Origin: JAZDOH01 sp043798815
GTDB taxonomy: Bacteria > Patescibacteriota > Gracilibacteria > UM-FILTER-43-11
Direction: 5' to 3'
DNA: 5,841 nucleotides
NCBI GenBank assembly: GCA_043798815.1
Contig: JAZDOH010000078.1
Location: forward strand, 1 to 5,841
In this document: piece by piece, positions 1 through 5,778 of the stretch
Layout: each line of letters opens with the position of its first letter
How positions within the stretch are numbered: position 1 is the stretch's first letter
Program-made: the position numbers and the translations under genes
The notes under the pieces: model-generated
The model's input: only the letters and a program-made list of their open reading frames with translations
The model's database searches: none
Told to the model about the DNA's origin: nothing

Positions 1-23
1 GGTTAATAAATAAGCGTACCCCC

Positions 24-53
24 ATGATAGTAAACTTACGTTCACCTTGTCAA
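24..53 (-). promoter_or_regulatory. Leftward sigma70-type promoter pointing out of the window
   Basis: Read on the minus strand, a perfect TTGACA -35 box (48-53) is followed after 18 bp by TATCAT (24-29), one mismatch from the consensus -10. The predicted transcription start is near position 17, so the gene served lies mostly or wholly beyond the left edge. The -35 box sits inside an inverted repeat, which suggests regulation. The assignment rests on pattern match only, but it is the best -35 in the window. Confidence 0.6.
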
Positions 54-59
54 GTGAAC
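40..59. promoter_or_regulatory. Candidate operator: inverted repeat over the -35 box
   Basis: The arms GTTCAC (40-45) and GTGAAC (54-59) form a perfect 6-bp dyad with an 8-bp spacer. A second small palindrome, CTTG-T-CAAG, lies at 46-54. The TTGACA box of the leftward promoter falls exactly in the spacer, so a dimeric repressor bound here would block RNA polymerase. Which regulator family binds is unknown, and no regulator gene is visible in the window. Confidence 0.45.
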
Positions 60-131
60 AATGCGAAAAATCGATTGCCAAAATTACAATCAATGACGTT
101 CTTTTTCTCAAAATTCCTTTAAGAGAGAAAA

Positions 132-395
132 TTAAGCAAAAGTTACTCTCATTAAAGGTGCTGACCGTCTGAAATCTCTTATGACATCTTCTAATTTTCT
201 GTCCCATTCAGGATGTCTTGGTTCCAATTCTGGGGTAAGATTCATTCTCCCCGTGGTAAAGTTTATGGTAGTTCTTGTATCTAAAGCAATTTTCATAAAA
301 TTTGGTACTAAATTTGGAGGAAGCCCTTCAATTGTACAAGTCGTCCATTGAGAGGGAACCCTTTCTGTGCTTCCGTCGACTGCATCAGCGCTCAT
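132..395 (-). CDS. Hypothetical protein, 87 aa
   Basis: This is a small soluble protein of unknown function; I do not recognise a family. It runs from ATG (393-395) to TAA (132-134). The N-terminal 14 residues look disordered and rich in Ser, Asp and Ala. The middle (about 17-50) could form beta strands (WTTCTIEG, TTINFTTG). The C-terminal part (about 62-78) is a charged helix. There is no signal peptide or membrane segment. It begins 23 nt downstream of the stop of the 130-aa gene on the same strand, so the two probably form one transcript. No Shine-Dalgarno sequence precedes the ATG; the preceding bases are T-rich (TTCATTTTT). That it is a real gene is supported by the open frame, the tandem arrangement and the lack of any competing plus-strand frame. 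Confidence 0.6.
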   Translation of the reverse strand: MSADAVDGSTERVPSQWTTCTIEGLPPNLVPNFMKIALDTRTTINFTTGRMNLTPELEPRHPEWDRKLEDVIRDFRRSAPLMRVTFA

Positions 396-418
396 AAAAA
401 TGAATTAAATGGAAAAAG

Positions 419-811
419 CTATTTTTTTCGTAATTCTTCTAAAAAAGCCTGAAACACCTGAAGACGAGTTCCTTGAACTGCTCTAATTTTTTCATACCTT
501 ATGCTTTCATCCGCCGAGTCTTCAGCTCCAATCACCACCTCATCTCCAATACGTAAACGCATTATCTTTCTGCCTTTTAGATGCGGATAATCTGTTCTCA
601 TTTGATCAACCCCTCCTACAACTGGATATTGAGTCGGATCGTTTTCTCCCAACAATGCCTGTTTTGCTCCTGTTAATGCCTCGATAGCGCCTCTTGTTCG
701 CTCAACCTCTCTATTGCCATCTCGATGACCTTGCGCTTCTAGAATTTGCTTAAATACTTCTAATTCAGCAATCATTCGATCCAATCGTGTCATATCTATT
801 GTTTCAGGCAT
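419..811 (-). CDS. Hypothetical protein, 130 aa, helical N-terminus
   Basis: Family not recognised. The frame runs from ATG (809-811) to TAG (419-421). Residues 8-54 are predicted to be mostly amphipathic helix and could form a coiled coil (acidic and basic residues alternating with Leu, Ile and Ala). A Pro/Gly-rich turn follows (about 59-68), then a likely beta-hairpin (about 82-96, with IMRLRIGDEVVIG) and a C-terminal helix (about 114-129) ending in EELRKK. There is no signal peptide or membrane span, so the protein is probably cytoplasmic. Met7 is an alternative start. A promoter match upstream (827-855) would give a leader of about nine bases, and no Shine-Dalgarno sequence is seen. It is the first gene of a probable two-gene unit with the 87-aa protein and is divergent from the SLH protease. 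The function cannot be inferred. Confidence 0.65.
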   Translation of the reverse strand: MPETIDMTRLDRMIAELEVFKQILEAQGHRDGNREVERTRGAIEALTGAKQALLGENDPTQYPVVGGVDQMRTDYPHLKGRKIMRLRIGDEVVIGAEDSADESIRYEKIRAVQGTRLQVFQAFLEELRKK

Positions 812-826
812 ATAAAAAGTTATTAA

Positions 827-855
827 ATTTTAAATGGAGAAAAAAATACCATCAA
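827..855 (-). promoter_or_regulatory. Promoter for the two small minus-strand genes
   Basis: On the minus strand TTGATG (850-855) and TAAAAT (827-832) are separated by 17 bp. The -10 matches the consensus at five of six bases and the -35 at four of six. The predicted transcript begins near position 820, about nine bases before the ATG at 811. The region is very AT-rich, so chance matches are likely; the spacing and position are what support it. Confidence 0.4.
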
Positions 856-894
856 TTTATTTGAAATGCAAGTAAAATATTTTAAAACAATCAT

Positions 895-924
895 TTGGCT
901 TGCCCCCCAAACTCATGCTACCAT
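895..924 (+). promoter_or_regulatory. Extended -10 promoter for the SLH protease gene
   Basis: TTGGCT (895-900) lies 18 bp before TACCAT (919-924), which is preceded by TG one base upstream (916-917), giving an extended -10 element. Transcription would begin near 931, leaving a leader of about 16 nt before the ATG at 947. The location argues that upstream ATGs at 866 and 923 are not the real start, since they would lie upstream of or within the promoter. Confidence 0.45.
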
Positions 925-946
925 GACCCCCCTATCATTCACTCTT

Positions 947-3160
947 ATGTTAAAAAAAATCTTTTTTAGCTTAGTCATCGTCGCACTTCTTGCTCCAGCG
1001 GCGTTTGCCAGCCAGCTTCCGAAGGAAAACTGGTTCACCATGAATCCCACGGTGCAGGTGACGAGTTACAAGTGGACCTGGAATGGGCATGTGAATGGCG
1101 TGGCGAGCGGCTCGGGCACGGTGATCAGCGCGGATGGATTGGTGGTGACGAACAATCATGTGATTTTTGATGATGTGGAGCAGCGGCCACTGGACGCATT
1201 TGAAATTTGCGTGACGTTTGAGGTGAGCAAAGAACCGCTATGCAATTACACGGCTAAACTCGTCGCCAACGACAAGGATTTGGACATCGCGATCCTTAAA
1301 ATCGATCCGACGGATGTGTTCGGCGCCCGACTGCCGGAACTGAAATATCTGGAGGCAGCGGATGTGGGCGAACCCCAGGAAAAACAGGAAGTGCAGGTGA
1401 TGGGCTATCCCGCGAGCGGCGGCGACACGATCACGATCAGCAAGGGTCAAATCAGCGGATTTGATGAATTCAACGGCTACAAATACTTTAAAACCGACAC
1501 GGATTTTGACCATGGCAGTTCCGGCGGCACCGTGCTCGATAAAAACGGACATTACATCGGCATTCCTACCTACATCCGCAGTTACGCGGAGAACGTGGGT
1601 TATTTTTTGGATCTGCGCGAAGCGTTGACGTGGATACGCGAACATCAAAACGATGCCGCCAAAATCCACGAGCTTGCTGAACAGGATTTGGTGCGAAATT
1701 TGGCTCGTTTTAGCAAGGCGAACCAGGAACTCAAATACGCGACGGACGTTTATCCTTCTTTTAAGATGGAATTGCCGGAAGGGTGGCGTTTTTTTGAGAT
1801 CAGCGATGACGGGCTTTCGGCCGGCCAAAAGAACGTGGAACACGGCGCGGGGCTTTCGTTCCGCTTTGAGTATTATCCTTTTGAGATTGATGAGGGATAC
1901 ATGAACCGCCTCGACCAAGAATTCATCCACTCACGGGACGCGTATCCTGATTTTAAAAAGGAAGCGATCACGTTCGCGGGACAAAACGCTGTCCAGTATT
2001 CCTACACCGCGTATGACCAAAAGAACACGATCATTTATATTCCCTATGGCCACACGCTCATCGGCCTTTCGTACGGGATTGAGTTGGATTATAAAGAAAA
2101 ACAGCTCAAAGACCTGGCACCCGTGCTGGAATCGATTGCGTTTTTGGGAACGCCGGAAAATGATCCTCAATTGCCTCCCGCAATCGAGTACCAGACTCCC
2201 CCGTTCCGCATCCAGACGGCGGGAAATTTTCGTCTCCAAAAACCCGTGAGCGGAAATGAGGCGAATTTGCTCGTTCGCGGCGTGCAGGAAAAAAACGTTG
2301 AAGGGGAATTTCGGATTGAATACCCCTTTATCCCTCAAGACGAACGCCAGCTTTCCGCCAAAGAAAAATTGGACGAAGCGATCAAATGGCTCAGCGAACA
2401 AGACGCCAAGCTGATCACCAAAAAAGAGGACGTGGTGCTGGATGGGCTCAAGGGCTACCTGTACACCTACGAATACGAAGGCAGTTTATACCAGCAAATC
2501 CGCAAAAAATTCATCCTCCGGCTCTCCGCAACAGAGGATCGCGATCTTGAGATCAGTTACGACGATCTGAGCAGTGAGTTTGAAAAAAACCTCCCGACCC
2601 TCAGCCAAATGCTTCGTTCATTCGAATCTCTGGACGAAAAGAACGCAGACAAAGGCCGATACGAATTCGGTTCGTTGGGCGAACGGTTCAAAGACATCCA
2701 ATACCACCGTTTTGCCGCAGCGATTTCGGAATTGGCGGATAAGGATATTGTGCAGGGCTACCGTGACGGCAACTTCCGTCCGGAATTTTTTGCCCGCAGA
2801 ACCGACGCGCTCAAGATGATTCTGGAAAGTAAAAACCAATTGGAAAAAGATCGCGGCTTGGGCAAAGAGGTGGTTTTCCAAAACGATTATATCGAGTACG
2901 CGAAAGAAAAAGGAATTTTGGAGTCGGGCGCCCCCTTCCGCCCCTACGAATCCGTTACCCTGGCTGAAGCGGTGCAATGGCTGGTCGCGGTTTACGAAAT
3001 TCCGGTGTGGCAAGGCGAAACACTCACCTGGTACAAACGATATATGGACAAAGCTTTCGAGCTCAGCTGGATCCCGGGAGGATTGGGCGGACCGGAAGAA
3101 AAACTCACCCGCGCGGAGTTGGCCGCGATTGTGGATACTGTGTATAATCAGGCCAAATGA
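947..3160 (+). CDS. Exported trypsin-like serine protease with PsbP-like and SLH domains
   Basis: Probably a secreted, cell-surface-attached endopeptidase of 737 aa. Numbered from ATG 947, residues 1-21 form a signal peptide (MLKK, hydrophobic core, AFA|S cleavage). A chymotrypsin-fold domain follows (about 50-233), with His71 in TNNHV, Asp113 in DLDIAIL and Ser192 in GSSGG, a complete catalytic triad resembling HtrA/Deg proteases but without a PDZ domain. Two tandem segments (about 269-400 and 418-562) share a layout of a strand-rich start, a YxYT strand pair and a closing amphipathic helix, as in PsbP/Mog1-like (DUF1795-type) domains. Three SLH repeats end the protein (about 580-626, 642-684, 695-734); the first has the classic IVQGYRDGNFRP signature. 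SLH domains bind cell-wall polysaccharide. The frame is open back to an ATG at 866, but that start would put 27 residues before the signal peptide. The stop overlaps the next gene's start (ATGA). The substrate is unknown. Confidence 0.88.
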   Translation: MLKKIFFSLVIVALLAPAAFASQLPKENWFTMNPTVQVTSYKWTWNGHVNGVASGSGTVISADGLVVTNNHVIFDDVEQRPLDAFEICVTFEVSKEPLCNYTAKLVANDKDLDIAILKIDPTDVFGARLPELKYLEAADVGEPQEKQEVQVMGYPASGGDTITISKGQISGFDEFNGYKYFKTDTDFDHGSSGGTVLDKNGHYIGIPTYIRSYAENVGYFLDLREALTWIREHQNDAAKIHELAEQDLVRNLARFSKANQELKYATDVYPSFKMELPEGWRFFEISDDGLSAGQKNVEHGAGLSFRFEYYPFEIDEGYMNRLDQEFIHSRDAYPDFKKEAITFAGQNAVQYSYTAYDQKNTIIYIPYGHTLIGLSYGIELDYKEKQLKDLAPVLESIAFLGTPENDPQLPPAIEYQTPPFRIQTAGNFRLQKPVSGNEANLLVRGVQEKNVEGEFRIEYPFIPQDERQLSAKEKLDEAIKWLSEQDAKLITKKEDVVLDGLKGYLYTYEYEGSLYQQIRKKFILRLSATEDRDLEISYDDLSSEFEKNLPTLSQMLRSFESLDEKNADKGRYEFGSLGERFKDIQYHRFAAAISELADKDIVQGYRDGNFRPEFFARRTDALKMILESKNQLEKDRGLGKEVVFQNDYIEYAKEKGILESGAPFRPYESVTLAEAVQWLVAVYEIPVWQGETLTWYKRYMDKAFELSWIPGGLGGPEEKLTRAELAAIVDTVYNQAK
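3119..3148 (+). promoter_or_regulatory. Internal promoter before the membrane Rossmann gene
   Basis: A perfect TATAAT (3143-3148) lies 18 bp after TTGGCC (3119-3124, four of six matches), within the last codons of the protease gene. The predicted start of transcription (about 3155-3156) falls one or two bases before the ATG at 3157, which would make a nearly leaderless mRNA. The hexamer is also coding sequence (Tyr-Asn codons), so chance is a real alternative. Confidence 0.4.
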
Positions 3161-3963
3161 AAAAAGAATTAATACAGCTCAAAATCATGCAAATAGTGGT
3201 TGATGCATTGCTCATCGTCGTTGCTTTTGTCCTGAGTTATTTTTTGCGCGTGGGATTCATTTTTTCCAGCGATTTTCCTTTTGACCAATACACCATGATC
3301 GCGCTGGTAACGACTCCGATCACGATTTTTTTCATGTTCTTTTCCCGCGTGTACCGGCTGAGCCAGAATATTTTGAGTTTGCGGCATGTCCAGCGCATTG
3401 GCTTTGTGGCCTTGATGAACGTCGCCGTCTTCATGGTGCTGTATTACTTCACGTACCGGCTGTTCTTTTCGCGATTGGTTTTGATTTACATCGCCGTTCT
3501 CACCTTCATCCTCATTTACGCGTGGCATGTGACGTTCCGGTGGATTTTGCAAGCCTGTTCCTCGCGGGAAATTGGGGTATATCGGGCGCTGATCATCGGT
3601 GCGGGAAGGCCCGCGGAAGAAGTCATCCGACTGCTCATCTCAAAAAAATCCCACATTAGGCCCGTGGCCGTCATAGACGCTCATGGAGCAGGGAAAAAGA
3701 TCATCGCGGGCGTGCCGGTGGTGGGCAAAATGAATTTGTTTGAAAAAACGATCGCAGACCATGACATCGATTTGATCATCCAAACGGACCATCTGGAGCA
3801 AACCCTCAACATCCTCAACTACGCCTTTGCCAACAACCTTCAATACCTCATGCCGCCGCACCTGCTCGGCATTTTCCAAGGCCATCAAAAAGTGGAAGAA
3901 ACCGAGGGCATGCCCATGCTGAACGTGACTCCGCGCCCGTACTGGTGGCACGCGATTTGGTAA
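3157..3963 (+). CDS. Polyprenyl glycosylphosphotransferase-like membrane protein lacking the catalytic domain
   Basis: A 268-aa membrane protein corresponding to the N-terminal half of WbaP/EpsE-type undecaprenyl-phosphate sugar phosphotransferases. Four membrane helices are evident (about 12-34, 45-66, 82-100, 106-130), with the family-like FSRLVLIY stretch opening the fourth. A Rossmann (CoA_binding_3-type) domain follows (about 142-240), with GAGRPAEE at 148-155, a VAVID strand at 170-174 and GVPVVGK at 185-191. The protein ends in GMPMLNVTPRPYWWHAIW, the usual linker just before the C-terminal sugar-transferase domain, and then stops at TAA. The catalytic domain is absent and does not follow in any frame, because the next gene starts nine bases on. 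Alone it should not transfer sugar phosphate; it may regulate, bind a nucleotide-sugar, or pair with a catalytic subunit encoded elsewhere. The N-terminal part of a FlaA1/PglF-like dehydratase is a less likely alternative. It overlaps the protease stop and is in frame with the following nucleotidyltransferase. Confidence 0.78.
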   Translation: MKKELIQLKIMQIVVDALLIVVAFVLSYFLRVGFIFSSDFPFDQYTMIALVTTPITIFFMFFSRVYRLSQNILSLRHVQRIGFVALMNVAVFMVLYYFTYRLFFSRLVLIYIAVLTFILIYAWHVTFRWILQACSSREIGVYRALIIGAGRPAEEVIRLLISKKSHIRPVAVIDAHGAGKKIIAGVPVVGKMNLFEKTIADHDIDLIIQTDHLEQTLNILNYAFANNLQYLMPPHLLGIFQGHQKVEETEGMPMLNVTPRPYWWHAIW

Positions 3964-3972
3964 GATCAATTT

Positions 3973-4950
3973 ATGAAATGTCTTATTTTGGCCGGCGGGT
4001 TTGCCACGCGGCTTTGGCCGCTTTCCGAAAAAAAGGCGAAACCGCTGCTCCACCTTAAAGATCGCCCGCTGCTCTCCCACTTGGTTGAAAAATTGCCACG
4101 GGAATTGCCGATCCTGATTTCAGTGAATCGAGCCTTCGCGGAAGGGATTGAACAGTGGGCCAAAATCCATTCAGACCGACAAATCCAGGTGGTGGTGGAA
4201 GATTCTGAGAACGATGAGGGAAAACTTGGCGCCCTGGCCGCCACAGCGTTTGTCATTCAGTCGCAAAAAATAGACGAAGACCTTTTGCTCATGGCCGGCG
4301 ACAATTATTTCGGCTTCAGTTTTTCTGACTTTATCGCTCATTTTTCGGCCAAGAGCGGATCCGCCTCTGGCGGAAAAAACAATCCCCTGCTCGCCGCTTA
4401 CGATATCGGAAGTAAAGAATCCGCCCGTAAATTCGGCGTCGTGGTGACCCAAGATGGCCGCGTCACCGAGTTCCAGGAAAAGCCCGCACAACCCAAAAGC
4501 ACGCTCGTCAGTACCGGTTGCTACCTGTTTCCGCAAAAAAATCTGACGGATATTGTGGAGTATTCCAAAACCCACAAAGACAATCTTGGCGGCATTTTTG
4601 AATACTTCCTCAAGCGCGGAGAAATGATCGACGTGTTCCGTTTTACTGAACCGTGGTACGACATCGGCTCGTTCGACGCCTATCTCCAAGCCAATTCCGA
4701 GCTCCTCGCCGGCGCCGTGATCCAGGAAGAAAGTGTGATTTTAGAGGGAAACAACCGACTGGAAAAAGGCGTGTACCTCGGCAAAGGCGTGCACGTGACT
4801 AACTCGCTCATCGACAACTGCATCGTTCTTGACAACTGCGTCATCAATAATTGTGTCCTCCGAAACTGCGTGATCGACGAAGACTGCTCTTTGAGAGGAA
4901 TTGATTTGAGTCACCAAATGCTCCGCGCCGGCAGCAGGATTGAAAAATAG
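3973..4950 (+). CDS. Sugar-1-phosphate nucleotidyltransferase with beta-helix tail
   Basis: Joins a sugar 1-phosphate to an NTP, giving an NDP-sugar and pyrophosphate in the cytoplasm (325 aa). The N-terminal catalytic domain shows the family signature LAGGFATRLWPLS (6-18) followed by KP (23-24), GDN (109-111, Asp110 a likely metal ligand), EKP (169-171), TGCYLF (181-186) and WYDIG (228-232, Asp230 the second likely metal ligand). From about residue 246 a short left-handed beta-helix follows, with hydrophobic i, i+2 patterns and a regular ladder of Asn-Cys pairs. This layout resembles glucose-1-phosphate thymidylyltransferases with a beta-helix tail and GlmU- or mannose-1-phosphate-type enzymes, but the sugar and nucleotide cannot be settled from sequence alone. 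Residues 127-136 form a Ser/Gly-rich loop encoded by a GC-rich palindrome. The ATG is nine bases after the preceding stop, in the same frame, without a Shine-Dalgarno sequence; the two genes are surely co-transcribed. Confidence 0.88.
   Translation: MKCLILAGGFATRLWPLSEKKAKPLLHLKDRPLLSHLVEKLPRELPILISVNRAFAEGIEQWAKIHSDRQIQVVVEDSENDEGKLGALAATAFVIQSQKIDEDLLLMAGDNYFGFSFSDFIAHFSAKSGSASGGKNNPLLAAYDIGSKESARKFGVVVTQDGRVTEFQEKPAQPKSTLVSTGCYLFPQKNLTDIVEYSKTHKDNLGGIFEYFLKRGEMIDVFRFTEPWYDIGSFDAYLQANSELLAGAVIQEESVILEGNNRLEKGVYLGKGVHVTNSLIDNCIVLDNCVINNCVLRNCVIDEDCSLRGIDLSHQMLRAGSRIEK
4355..4374. repeat. Intragenic alternating palindrome (GCGGA/TCCGC)
   Basis: GCGGA, TCCGCC and GGCGGA occur in alternating orientation within 20 bases. 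GCGGATCCGC (4355-4364) is a perfect palindrome. TCCGCC-TCT-GGCGGA (4360-4374) is a six-pair GC-rich hairpin with a three-base loop. It lies inside the nucleotidyltransferase gene and encodes a Ser/Gly-rich loop. It may be a copy of a small dispersed palindromic element, or simply a chance result of Ser/Gly codons. It is not a terminator, as no T-run follows on either strand. Confidence 0.35.
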
Positions 4951-4968
4951 CTGATTTTGTGATAGAAT
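4940..4968 (+). promoter_or_regulatory. Promoter at the end of the nucleotidyltransferase gene, predicted leaderless transcript
   Basis: TTGAAA (4940-4945) and TAGAAT (4963-4968) are separated by the ideal 17 bp, and TG one base upstream (4960-4961) makes an extended -10. Each hexamer has a single mismatch. Six bases separate the -10 from the ATG at 4975, so the expected transcription start is the A of the start codon. The following gene would then have its own leaderless mRNA rather than depend on the upstream operon. Confidence 0.6.
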
Positions 4969-4974
4969 TAAGAG

Positions 4975-5778
4975 ATGAAACCAGATATAGAACCCAGACG
5001 GAAGGGATTAATCATTGGAAGTGCTCTTGTGGCAGCGTTGGCGGCATGGCTGGCTGTGAAAGGGGAAAGGGAAGTTCCGGTCGTGAGCAAAACCCGAGAT
5101 CAGGCCGGACACGTCATTGACGGTGACGTGCAACGAGCTGCAATGGTAGCAGCCGGCCGAGCTAAACTAAAAGAAGCTGGAACATTTTCTCCTCCAGAAC
5201 CTTTAACGGTGGATAGTGCTTTGCGACTGGCGAGAGAGGGAAATTTTGAGGCGGCTCAATGGCTCGTGGGCAAACTAAGGGCAAAAAGAGCAAGATTATT
5301 AGAAAGTGGAGCAGGGGCAGATATAAATGATCCTGAGTTTAGGGCTAACGCCACAGCAGAAGCGATCGAACAAGCGCTGGAAGAAAGTAGGATGCATAAC
5401 CCTGAAGAAGAGTGGGAAAGCGCGAGTAAAAAAATCGCAAACCAAGAAGGAGTTTCTTTAGAGGAGTGGGCAACATTTGAGGCAGCTATTGATATCGTAA
5501 GAAGTATGGAAGAATTAATAGATTTTTCTGAAGACATTGGAGCGAATCTGAATGTTGATGTACAGTACAAAACCATTTTGCAAGCCTTGATAAATGTCGG
5601 AGAACTTGGAGCCCATAATCCTTTATTGACTCGTTTGCTCGGATTAAGCGAAGAGGGTCTTAAAGATTTGATGGAAGAAGCCATCGTACAAAACCCGCTC
5701 ATTCCAGAAAGTGAGCGGCTGAGCGATGAAAACATCGCCAGCCTACGAGCGTGGTATGGACTCGTGGAAGTTCAGTAA
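4975..5778 (+). CDS. Hypothetical membrane-anchored alpha-helical protein, 267 aa
   Basis: Family not recognised. A short basic N-terminus (RRK at 8-10) precedes one hydrophobic helix (about 11-28) without an obvious signal peptidase site, so the protein is probably an N-in, C-out membrane-anchored protein. The rest, about 235 residues, is predicted almost entirely helical and acidic: helices around 51-68, 78-110, 122-140, 145-157, 162-188, 196-212, 216-240 and 251-262, with Ala/Glu-rich amphipathic patterns. There are no cysteines, no catalytic motif and no clear repeat. The reading SALRLAREGNFEAAQWLVGK (81-100) resembles a single helical-hairpin repeat of the TPR kind, but no further copies are seen. 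It starts 24 nt after the nucleotidyltransferase stop, behind its own promoter match. The adjacent AAGAG touches the ATG and is too close to act as a Shine-Dalgarno. No terminator is seen in the remaining 63 bases. Confidence 0.75.
   Translation: MKPDIEPRRKGLIIGSALVAALAAWLAVKGEREVPVVSKTRDQAGHVIDGDVQRAAMVAAGRAKLKEAGTFSPPEPLTVDSALRLAREGNFEAAQWLVGKLRAKRARLLESGAGADINDPEFRANATAEAIEQALEESRMHNPEEEWESASKKIANQEGVSLEEWATFEAAIDIVRSMEELIDFSEDIGANLNVDVQYKTILQALINVGELGAHNPLLTRLLGLSEEGLKDLMEEAIVQNPLIPESERLSDENIASLRAWYGLVEVQ

Noticed and set aside
61..96. 11-codon plus-strand open frame starting at ATG 61
   Set aside because: Too short, with no ribosome-binding site or promoter on that strand.
105..131. Inverted repeat TTTTCTC...GAGAAAA downstream of the 87-aa gene as a terminator
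   Set aside because: The stem is AT-rich with a loop of about 15 bases and no T-run follows on the minus strand, so it does not fit an intrinsic terminator.
866..946. Upstream ATG at 866 (and 923) as the start of the protease
   Set aside because: They would place 27 or 8 extra residues before a normal signal peptide that begins MLKK at 947, and they lie upstream of or within the likely promoter.
1238..1930. 230-codon open frame on the minus strand inside the protease gene
   Set aside because: It lies opposite a well-supported gene with catalytic motifs, shows no recognisable domain, and has the typical look of an antisense shadow frame.
3961..3975. Frameshift or sequencing error explaining the missing sugar-transferase domain
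   Set aside because: The following sequence encodes an intact nucleotidyltransferase from its first residues, so there is no displaced catalytic domain to restore.
4171..4689. 172-codon minus-strand open frame inside the nucleotidyltransferase gene
   Set aside because: It is antisense to conserved catalytic motifs and has no independent support.
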